Assembly (NCBI GenBank): GCA_964517665.1
Contig: CAZFCY010000139.1
Span: 1-13,528, forward strand
DNA length: 13,528 nucleotides
Direction: 5' to 3'
From: Congregicoccus sp964517665
GTDB lineage: Bacteria > Verrucomicrobiota > Verrucomicrobiia > Opitutales > Opitutaceae
The notes beneath the pieces were generated by a model, which saw nothing but the letters and a program-made list of their open reading frames with translations, made no database searches and was not told where the DNA came from. Below, in pieces: positions 6,379 through 12,757 of this stretch. Each line of letters starts with the position of its first letter. Within the stretch, counting starts at the first letter, position 1. The translations under genes were made by a program, and so were the position numbers.

Positions 6379-8207
6379 ATCCAACCCCGGCAGACACACC
6401 GCTCCAGTTGGCCCCGGACACCGCACGCGCCATGAACATCGCGCCTCTCATCCCCGACTCCGCTCCGTTCACGCCCGATCAACGCGCGTGGCTCAACGGC
6501 TTTCTCGCCGGGCTCTTCTCCCGCGGCGGCGCCGCGGGAACCTCGAATCCCCACCGAGGCCGGCAGGCCGGCATCGGACAATCTGAAATCCCGGATCGAG
6601 CGGCGCTCGCGCCCCTGACGATCCTCTGGGGCTCGCAAACCGGATCCGCCGAAGGCCTCGCCAAACGCGCGGCCAAACTCGCCGGCCGGCGCGGCTTCGC
6701 GCCGACCGCCGTGGACATGGCGCAGACCGATGCCGCGAAGCTCGCGCACGAGCGCAACGTGCTCGTCATCACCAGCACATACGGCGATGGCGAGCCGCCG
6801 GACAACGCCCGAGCCCTGCACGCCGCCCTGCGCGCCGATGGCGCCCCGTCGCTCACCGCGATGAGGTTCTCCGTCTGCTCCCTCGGCGACACGAACTACA
6901 CGCTCTTCTGCCAGTGCGGAAAGGACTTCGACGCCGCGCTCGAGAAACTCGGGGCCACGCGCGTCTCGCCGCGGGTGGATTGCGATCTCGACCACGAAGC
7001 GGCCTTCGCCGCCTGGCTCGATGCCGCGCTCGGAGCGCTCGCGGACACGCCCGGCATCGCCAAAGACATGGACGGGACGCCCCCGAGCCTTATCGGCCGC
7101 TCAGAGTCCGATCCCTCACTCCCTCATTCCCTCACTCCCTCCTCCCACACGAGAGCCCGCCCGTTTCCCGCGCCGCTGCTCGCCGTGCGCCGCCTCAACG
7201 CCGCCGGCTCCGCCAAGGAGGTGAACCACGTGGAGTTTTCCCTCGAGGGTTCGGATCTCGCCTACGAGCCCGGCGACGCGCTCGGCGTGTACCCGCACAA
7301 TTGCGCGGACCTCGTCGCGGAGGTGCTGGCCGCGCTCGGCTGCGACGGCGAGGAAGCGGTGCCCGCGCCCGACGGCCGCGAGGTTCCCCTGCGCCGCGCG
7401 CTCACCGAGTTCTACGATCTCGGCCGGCCCTCGGCCGACCTCGCCGCAGCCCTCGGCGTCGGCGCGCAGGCGGGATTTCACGTTCTCGACGCCCTCGCCT
7501 CCGCCGGCGGGATCGCGCTCGCGCCGGCCGCTTTCGTCACGCTGCTCAAGCGCCTGCAACCGCGCCTCTACTCGATCGCCTCCTCGCCGCGCGCGCATCC
7601 CGGAGAGGTTCATCTCACCGTCGGCGCCGTGCGTTACGAGATCGACGGCCGGCGCCGCAAAGGCGTGTGCTCGACCTTCCTTCCCGAGCGCGCGCCCGGG
7701 CTCGGATCGGCGCCGGTCTTCGTTCACGCCAACAAGGCCTTCCGCCTCCCGGACGACCCCGGCGCGCCGATCATCATGATCGGCCCCGGCACGGGCATCG
7801 CGCCGTTTCGCGCCTTCCTCGAGGAGCGGCGCGCCACCGGCGCGAAGGGCGCGAACTGGCTTTTCTTCGGCGACCAGCGCGAAGCGAGCGACTTCCTCTA
7901 CCGCGACGAGCTGCTCGCGATGAAGCAGGACGGCGTGCTCACGCGACTCGACCTCGCGTGGTCGCGCGACCAGGCCGACAAGATCTACGTCCAGCACCGC
8001 ATGCTCGAGGCCGCCCAGGATCTGTGGAACTGGATCGAGGATGGCGCGCACATCTACATCTGCGGCGACGCCTCGCGCATGGCGAAGGACGTCGACGCCG
8101 CCCTCCATCAGATCATCGCGACCGCGGGCGGAAAAACAACCGAAGGCGCGGCCGGGCACGTGCAACAACTGCGCGCCGCCAAACGCTATCAACGCGACGT
8201 TTACTGA
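6375..8207 (+). CDS. CysJ-like NADPH flavoprotein (FMN/FAD diflavin reductase)
   Basis: 610 residues. Carries electrons from NADPH through FAD and FMN to a siroheme reductase, here most likely the adjacent NirA-type protein. Domains: N-terminal FTPDQRAWLNGFLAGL (32-47); a flexible stretch (50-78); flavodoxin domain (82-222) with WGSQTGSAEGLA and STYGDGEPPDNA; an odd linker (223-265); FAD domain with RLYSIASSP (397-405) and GVCSTF (430-435); NADP-binding domain with IGPGTGIAPFRAFLEER (469-485) and YICGDASRMAKDVDAAL (561-577); and the CysJ-typical C-terminus KRYQRDVY. The start at 6375 overlaps the nirA stop (ATGA), implying translational coupling; the frame stays open far upstream, but only as a shadow of nirA. 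Odd: the linker at about 245-257 is encoded by an 8-bp tandem repeat. It is clearly CysJ-family, but the nitrogen setting makes the symbol cysJ misleading. Confidence 0.88.
   Translation: MNPTPADTPLQLAPDTARAMNIAPLIPDSAPFTPDQRAWLNGFLAGLFSRGGAAGTSNPHRGRQAGIGQSEIPDRAALAPLTILWGSQTGSAEGLAKRAAKLAGRRGFAPTAVDMAQTDAAKLAHERNVLVITSTYGDGEPPDNARALHAALRADGAPSLTAMRFSVCSLGDTNYTLFCQCGKDFDAALEKLGATRVSPRVDCDLDHEAAFAAWLDAALGALADTPGIAKDMDGTPPSLIGRSESDPSLPHSLTPSSHTRARPFPAPLLAVRRLNAAGSAKEVNHVEFSLEGSDLAYEPGDALGVYPHNCADLVAEVLAALGCDGEEAVPAPDGREVPLRRALTEFYDLGRPSADLAAALGVGAQAGFHVLDALASAGGIALAPAAFVTLLKRLQPRLYSIASSPRAHPGEVHLTVGAVRYEIDGRRRKGVCSTFLPERAPGLGSAPVFVHANKAFRLPDDPGAPIIMIGPGTGIAPFRAFLEERRATGAKGANWLFFGDQREASDFLYRDELLAMKQDGVLTRLDLAWSRDQADKIYVQHRMLEAAQDLWNWIEDGAHIYICGDASRMAKDVDAALHQIIATAGGKTTEGAAGHVQQLRAAKRYQRDVY
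7112..7143 (+). repeat. 8-bp tandem repeat (four units) inside the flavoprotein gene
   Basis: Four consecutive octamers, tccctcac, tccctcat, tccctcac, tccctcct, followed by ccc. They encode the Ser/Pro/Leu-rich linker between the flavodoxin and FAD domains. Eight is not a multiple of three, so gain or loss of one unit would shift the frame. Confidence 0.8.
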
Positions 8208-8226
8208 CCCCGGTCGCGACAGCACC

Positions 8227-8246
8227 GAAGGCGCGAGAACGCCTTC
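8227..8246. terminator. Hairpin after the flavoprotein gene
   Basis: gaaggcg (8227-8233) and cgccttc (8240-8246) form a perfect 7-bp stem with a 6-base loop, 20 bases past the stop codon. There is no T run, so it is a weak terminator or an RNA-stabilising stem. Confidence 0.4.
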
Positions 8247-8256
8247 ATATCACCGC

Positions 8257-8315
8257 GCGGGGACGCGCCCGACCACCTTCGAAGCCGCATCCCAGGTGGT
8301 CGCGGGCGTCCCCGC
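8257..8315. repeat. Dispersed hairpin repeat, copy B
   Basis: Arms 8257-8278 and 8294-8315 match as reverse complements over 10 outer and 7 inner bases, with a disturbed 5-base middle (gcccg against ccgcg). The arm sequence cgggcgtccccgcccg and the CCACCT block link it to copy A at 2245-2284. Confidence 0.6.
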
Positions 8316-8537
8316 CCGCGCTTTCCCCGCCGGCATTTCCGATCGCGCCCCCAACGCTCTCGCCAGGCGATGGCGACGCCCAGGCCGGCACGGAGCGCGC
8401 GCGATCCCCGGACCAGGCGTCATCTCGCATATCTTCCCGGGGCATCCAGGCGCGGCGTCATCCACTCGCTCCGATGAATCCAGCTCATCATCCGGATGAA
8501 TCCTATTCGCCTGGCATCGCTGGCATTGTCGATTGTC

Positions 8538-8553
8538 AGGCATCGGCCCTGCT
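8538..8553 (+). promoter_or_regulatory. Weak sigma-54-like element upstream of the porin
   Basis: aggcatcggccctgct has the GG-N10-GC spacing and matches 8 of 12 fixed sigma-54 positions. Transcription would begin near 8564, about 59 bases before the porin ATG, which is a sensible position. The match itself is weak. Confidence 0.2.
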
Positions 8554-8622
8554 AAAGACCCGGCGCGCCGCCGCTAAACCATCGCGGCGGGCATCAATCA
8601 ACCCACACACCAACGAACCAAA

Positions 8623-9591
8623 ATGAAGGTAACGAAACTCGTTGCCACGGCCGCGCTGTGCGCCGTGTCCTCAATGGCGCTCGAGACGGCCTCCGCCGCG
8701 GTGGCCTTTACCGAGAATCTCTCCCTCGAGGGCTATATCGGAAGCTCCTATCGCTATACCGATGCAGACGGCAGCTTCGACAGCTTCGATATCGACGCTG
8801 CCAAGCTCCTCTTTTCGACCAAGTTCGACCAGGTCACGGGCGTGATGAGCCTCTATTACTCCCCCACCGGGGCGGAGGACGTGACGCTCCTCGACGCCTA
8901 TGTCGCCTACGCGCCCGGCAACGGCCTCTCGATCAGCGCCGGCAAGTTCCTGAGCTGGCACGGATACGAGGCCTTCGACATCGTCAACATGTCCCAGCTC
9001 ACCTACGCCACGGGAGATTTCCTCGGTGGAATCCCGGGCTATCACCACGGCATCCGCCTCGAGCAGGCCGGCGAAACCTGGGCGGCCGGCGTCGCCGTGC
9101 TCGACTCGGTCTATACACCGCCCCATCTCTACCTCGAGGGCGACGGCGAACTGAAGGACAACGTCGGATTCGAGGCCTATTATAAATACACCGGCATCGA
9201 CAGGGCGACCCTCTACTTCGGCGCCGCCTACGACACGGAGGGCGGGTTTCAGCCGGACGATGTGTTCATGTTCAACTTCTGGGGCGATTACGCCTTCACC
9301 GAAAGATTCACCGGCGCGGCCGAAATCACCTACAAGGACGCGGGCGCCTGGGACGGGCTCGGCTGGACGCTGTATGGCAACTACCGGTTCACAGACAGCG
9401 TCTCCGCCATGTTCAGAGTCGCGGGCGAAAGCATCGACAACGGCCCGGAGTTCCTGCGCGTGTCCGCCGCCCCCACCTTCACGATCGCGCCGAACCTTCT
9501 CGTGCGCGGCGAGGTGACCTACACCAACTACGACGACGCCGGCATCGACGATGCGATCTTCTTCGGCGTGCAAAGCATCTTCAGATTCTGA
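8623..9591 (+). CDS. Outer-membrane beta-barrel porin, likely for urea or small amides
   Basis: 322 residues. The signal peptide (about 1-25, ending ASA) is followed by alternating aromatic/polar strands typical of a barrel, such as LSLEGYIGSSYRYTD and FMFNFWGDYAF. The chain ends in Phe (IFRF), the usual signal for outer-membrane insertion. It resembles OmpL-like 'beta-barrel porin-2' proteins. It lies 33 bp upstream of urtA on the same strand, so the two are probably one transcript. A known parallel is Methylophilus FmdC, an outer-membrane porin for urea and short-chain amides encoded with an ABC importer. By analogy I infer passage of urea or similar small nitrogen compounds; the sequence alone does not prove the substrate. 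No clear Shine-Dalgarno sequence precedes the ATG. Confidence 0.8.
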   Translation: MKVTKLVATAALCAVSSMALETASAAVAFTENLSLEGYIGSSYRYTDADGSFDSFDIDAAKLLFSTKFDQVTGVMSLYYSPTGAEDVTLLDAYVAYAPGNGLSISAGKFLSWHGYEAFDIVNMSQLTYATGDFLGGIPGYHHGIRLEQAGETWAAGVAVLDSVYTPPHLYLEGDGELKDNVGFEAYYKYTGIDRATLYFGAAYDTEGGFQPDDVFMFNFWGDYAFTERFTGAAEITYKDAGAWDGLGWTLYGNYRFTDSVSAMFRVAGESIDNGPEFLRVSAAPTFTIAPNLLVRGEVTYTNYDDAGIDDAIFFGVQSIFRF

Positions 9592-9624
9592 TCCACGGCG
9601 CAACCCAAACACCTCCGATATCAT

Positions 9625-10884
9625 ATGTTCACCTCCGCAAAAAAATACGTCGCCGCCTGCGCGGTCGGCGCCGCCGCCCTCCTCCCCGCTTTCGGCGCAG
9701 CCGAAAAGACGGTCAAGGTCGGCGTGCTTCACTCCCTCAGCGGCACGATGGCGATCAGCGAGACTTCCCTGCGCGACGTCCTGCTCTTCACCTTCGACGA
9801 AATCAACGCCCAGGGCGGCGTGCTCGGGCACAAGATCGAGCCGATCGTGGTGGACGGCGCCTCGAACTGGGACCTGTTCGCCGAAAAGGCGAAGCAGCTC
9901 CTCGAGCAGGACAAGGTCGCCGTGGTCTTCGGTTGCTGGACCTCCGTCAGCCGCAAAGCCGTGCTGCCGGTGTTCGAAAAGAACAACGGCCTGCTCTTCT
10001 ACCCGGTTCAATATGAAGGCGAGGAGGAAAGCCCGAACGTCGCCTATACGGCCGAGGCGGTGAATCAACAGGCCACACCGGCGGTGGACTACCTGCTCGA
10101 TCAGGGTTATACGAAGTTCTACCTGCTCGGCACGGACTATGTCTATCCGCAGACCACCAACCTCGTGTTGCTCGAGTATCTTCTCTCCAAGGGCGTGCAG
10201 ATCGATAGTATCGGCGGCGGCTTCCGCAGGGACGGTTCCGGAAAGATCATCTCCGCCGGCAAATACACCGGTTTCGGCCACACCGACTATCAGCAGATCG
10301 TGTCCGAGATAAAACAGTTCGCGGCGGGCGGGGGCGCGGCCGTGATCAGCACGCTCAACGGCGACACCAATGTTCCCTTCTTCAAGGAATATGCCGCCGC
10401 CGGCCTCTCCTCGGACGAATGCCCGGTCGTTTCGTTCTCGATCTCCGAGGACGAGTTCCGCGGCCTCCCGGCCGATCAGCTTGTCGGCCAGCTCGGTTGC
10501 TGGACGTATTTCCAATCGATCGACTCGCCTGCCAACAAAAAGTTCGTCGCCGGCTTCCAGGCGTGGCTCGCGAAGAGCACGGTGCCGGGAATCGTCAAGG
10601 AGGGCCGCGTGACCTGCTCCCCGATGGTGCTCAGCCACAACGGCGCGCATCTCTGGAAGGCGTGCGTCGAGAAGGCCGGCTCCTTCGACGTGGACAAGGT
10701 TCGTGAAGCCTGGAAGGGCGGCGTCTCCTTCGACGGCCCGGGTGGCACGGTGACGACCCAGCCGAACATGCATCTGACGAAGAACGTGTTCATCGGCGAA
10801 ACGCGCGCCGATGGCCAGTTCAAGATCATGAAGCACTACGACGACGTCTACGGCGAGCCCTGGCTGAAGGGCAAGTTCCAGTAA
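9625..10884 (+). CDS. urtA: Urea ABC transporter, periplasmic substrate-binding protein
   Basis: 419 residues. Binds urea in the periplasm and delivers it to the UrtBC permease. A signal peptide spans about 1-25 (AFGA/AEKT). Type-1 periplasmic binding fold with strong UrtA signatures: VGVLHSLSGTMAISE (32-46), FGCWTSVSRKAVLPVFE (102-118), GLLFYPVQYEGEEE (122-135), NQQATPAVDYLL (147-158), and YVYPQTTN (172-179). Odd: between the strand at about 190-196 and YTGFGHTDYQQI (214-225) there is a Gly-rich stretch, GGGFRRDGSGKIISAG (197-212), longer than the short loop I expect before 'YTPLGHTDWQ' in typical UrtA. It may be a lineage loop. A strong hairpin follows 20 bases past the stop, before urtB. 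No Shine-Dalgarno sequence is obvious. Confidence 0.93.
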   Translation: MFTSAKKYVAACAVGAAALLPAFGAAEKTVKVGVLHSLSGTMAISETSLRDVLLFTFDEINAQGGVLGHKIEPIVVDGASNWDLFAEKAKQLLEQDKVAVVFGCWTSVSRKAVLPVFEKNNGLLFYPVQYEGEEESPNVAYTAEAVNQQATPAVDYLLDQGYTKFYLLGTDYVYPQTTNLVLLEYLLSKGVQIDSIGGGFRRDGSGKIISAGKYTGFGHTDYQQIVSEIKQFAAGGGAAVISTLNGDTNVPFFKEYAAAGLSSDECPVVSFSISEDEFRGLPADQLVGQLGCWTYFQSIDSPANKKFVAGFQAWLAKSTVPGIVKEGRVTCSPMVLSHNGAHLWKACVEKAGSFDVDKVREAWKGGVSFDGPGGTVTTQPNMHLTKNVFIGETRADGQFKIMKHYDDVYGEPWLKGKFQ

Positions 10885-10903
10885 GCGATCCGTCTGTCCC
10901 GGG

Positions 10904-10936
10904 AGGCGGGCGCCGGTGGTCGACCGGCGCCCGCCT
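10904..10936 (+). promoter_or_regulatory. Strong hairpin between urtA and urtB
   Basis: aggcgggcgccgg (10904-10916) and ccggcgcccgcct (10924-10936) form a perfect 13-bp GC stem with a 7-base loop. There is no T run. In this position it can stall RNA decay or partly stop transcription, giving more binding protein than permease. That role is inferred by analogy to intercistronic stems such as the malE-malF REP. Confidence 0.65.
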
Positions 10937-10978
10937 GCTCCCCTGAAACCCTTCGCTTGTCGGCCCGAGAACGGCGTC

Positions 10979-12757
10979 ATGATATATCGATTCATCCGCT
11001 CGCTGTGGCCCTGCCTCCTGTGCCTGGGCGCGATCTGCGCGACCGCCCAGACGCCGCGCGAGATCATCGCAAGCGCCGCGCTCGAAAGCAGCGTGCCCAA
11101 GAAACGCCAGCTTCTCGACTCGCTCGCGGGCGAAGGCGACCCGGCCATCGTGCCGCTGCTCGACGCCTGGCGGCAGGACCGGCTTTTCATCGCCACGGAC
11201 GCCGGCGGCGAACGCGTCGCGGTATGGCTGGCCGACGAAGCCGGCGCGGACGGCAAACGAGCCGCCACCCTCGTCGCCACCGGAGAGACGGCGCTCGACG
11301 CGAACGGCCAGCCCGCGCGCTTCGCCACCCCGGATCTGCGGCCCGTCGAACACAACGCGCTTCTCCGCCGCTCGATGAAGGGCGTCCTCGATCTCGTCGA
11401 TCTCGGTTCGGACGATGTCGGGCGCCGGCTCAAGGCCGCGCAGACCATCGGCCATTCGCAGGATATATCGAAACTCGAAACGCTGGAGAGGCGCCTGGCC
11501 GCCGAAACGAACCGCCGCGTGGAAGACGCGCTGCGCGAGAGCGTCGCGTTGATCCGGTTGAAGGATCCCGCGCCGGACGTTCGTATCCACGCCATGGATA
11601 CGCTTCGGGATCTCGCCACGCTCGGCAGCTACGACTTCATCCGCGGCGCGCGCGCCGCGGCCGGCAACGCCGGTGAGGACGCCGTCGTCGCCGCGGCCGA
11701 CCGCGCCTTGCGCGCAGTGGACAATCACCGCAGCGCGGTCAACCTCTTCGGGACCATGTTCCGGGGCGCGAGCCTGGGCAGCATCCTCCTCGTCGTCGCC
11801 CTCGGCCTCGCCATCACGTTCGGGCTCATGGGGGTGATCAACATGGCGCACGGCGAGATGATCGCCGTCGGAGCCTACGCCACGTATATCATTCAAAGCG
11901 TCTTCGGAAACGGCGTGGTGCTTCCCTTTTTCGGATACAGCCTTCCCATCCCCGGAATAAGCCTGCGGGGATGGAGTTACGACGCCTATTTCATCGTGGC
12001 GCTTCCCTTCAGCTTCCTCGCCGCGGCCGTCGTCGGCATCGGACTCGAGCGGGGAATCATCCGCTTCCTCTACCGGCGCCCGCTCGAAAGCCTGCTCGCG
12101 ACGTGGGGTGTGTCGCTGGTGCTCCAGCAGGTGTTTCGGCTCACCTTCGGCGCGAACAACGTGCAGGTGTCCAGCCCCGGCTACCTGAGCGGCAACTGGA
12201 CGATCAACGACATCATCTTCGGCTGGAATCGCGTCTTCGTCATCCTCTTCGCCGTCATGATCGTGTTCGGCGTGTGGCTCGCGCTCAACCGCACGCCCCT
12301 GGGATTGCTCATTCGCGCGGTGATGCAAAACCGCGACATGGCCGCGTGCATGGGCGTGCGCACCGAGCGTGTGAACATGCTCACCTTCGGCCTCGGCAGC
12401 GGGCTCGCCGGGCTCGCGGGCGCGTTTCTCAGCCAGATCGGCAATGTCGGCCCCTCGTTGGGTCAGAGTTATATCGTGGACTCGTTCATGGTCGTGGTCG
12501 TGGGCGGCGTCGGCAACATCGCGGGCACGGTGATCAGCGCGTTCGGCATCGGTGGCGTGGACCAGATCCTGCAGCAGTACCTGCCCGCCTGGGCGCCGGG
12601 GCTCGTGGGCGTGCCGCTGATCGGCGGTTTCCTCCAGAACCTGGCGCAGGATTCGGCCGTATTCGGCAAGATTCTCGTCCTGATGTTCATCATCCTTTTC
12701 CTGCAATGGCGCCCCGCGGGCATATTCGTCACCCGCAGCCGCACCCTCGAAGGATGA
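10979..12757 (+). CDS. urtB: Urea ABC transporter permease UrtB
   Basis: 592 residues, at the long end for UrtB. Forms the inner-membrane channel together with UrtC. A signal-like N-terminus (1-24, ending ATAQ) precedes a soluble domain of about 220 residues with helical, HEAT-like character, a feature of bacterial UrtB. Membrane segments begin near residue 265. LivH-type permease signatures are present: GLAITFGLMGVINMAHGEMIAVGAYATY (split across about 276-303), LLATWGVSLVLQQ (372-384), the cytoplasmic coupling loop RAVMQNRDMAACMGV (446-460), and VVVVGGVGNIAGTVISA (505-521). The start at 10979 is chosen because the signal peptide begins there; an earlier in-frame ATG lies inside the preceding hairpin. 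The stop overlaps the urtC start by ATGA. Confidence 0.92.
   Translation: MIYRFIRSLWPCLLCLGAICATAQTPREIIASAALESSVPKKRQLLDSLAGEGDPAIVPLLDAWRQDRLFIATDAGGERVAVWLADEAGADGKRAATLVATGETALDANGQPARFATPDLRPVEHNALLRRSMKGVLDLVDLGSDDVGRRLKAAQTIGHSQDISKLETLERRLAAETNRRVEDALRESVALIRLKDPAPDVRIHAMDTLRDLATLGSYDFIRGARAAAGNAGEDAVVAAADRALRAVDNHRSAVNLFGTMFRGASLGSILLVVALGLAITFGLMGVINMAHGEMIAVGAYATYIIQSVFGNGVVLPFFGYSLPIPGISLRGWSYDAYFIVALPFSFLAAAVVGIGLERGIIRFLYRRPLESLLATWGVSLVLQQVFRLTFGANNVQVSSPGYLSGNWTINDIIFGWNRVFVILFAVMIVFGVWLALNRTPLGLLIRAVMQNRDMAACMGVRTERVNMLTFGLGSGLAGLAGAFLSQIGNVGPSLGQSYIVDSFMVVVVGGVGNIAGTVISAFGIGGVDQILQQYLPAWAPGLVGVPLIGGFLQNLAQDSAVFGKILVLMFIILFLQWRPAGIFVTRSRTLEG

Larger units (their letters stand above)
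8208..8622. other. 415-bp intergenic gap with repeats, upstream of the porin-urt operon
   Basis: No gene is supported. It contains a 7-bp hairpin just after the flavoprotein gene (8227-8246), dispersed repeat copy B (8257-8315), and a short direct repeat tccgatgaatcc/tccggatgaatcc (8470-8481, 8491-8503). Further right are a -24/-12-like element (8538-8553) and a cgccgc/gcggcg hairpin (8569-8574/8584-8589). The promoter of the porin-urt operon should lie in the right half. Confidence 0.6.

Noticed and set aside
5338..8225. Long minus-strand frames opposite nirA and the flavoprotein
   Set aside because: Shadows of clear plus-strand genes, without recognisable motifs.
8041..8499. Open frames extending over the gap after the flavoprotein gene
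   Set aside because: They start inside the flavoprotein in another frame and run through hairpin repeats; low-complexity product, no motif.
8511..8532. tggcatcgctggcattgtc as a sigma-54 promoter
   Set aside because: Two TGGCAT words are present, but neither has GC at the required 10-base spacing after GG.
8671..11619. 982-codon minus-strand open frame
   Set aside because: It is antisense to the porin, urtA and urtB, all of which have strong family motifs. Long antisense frames are expected in GC-rich coding DNA.
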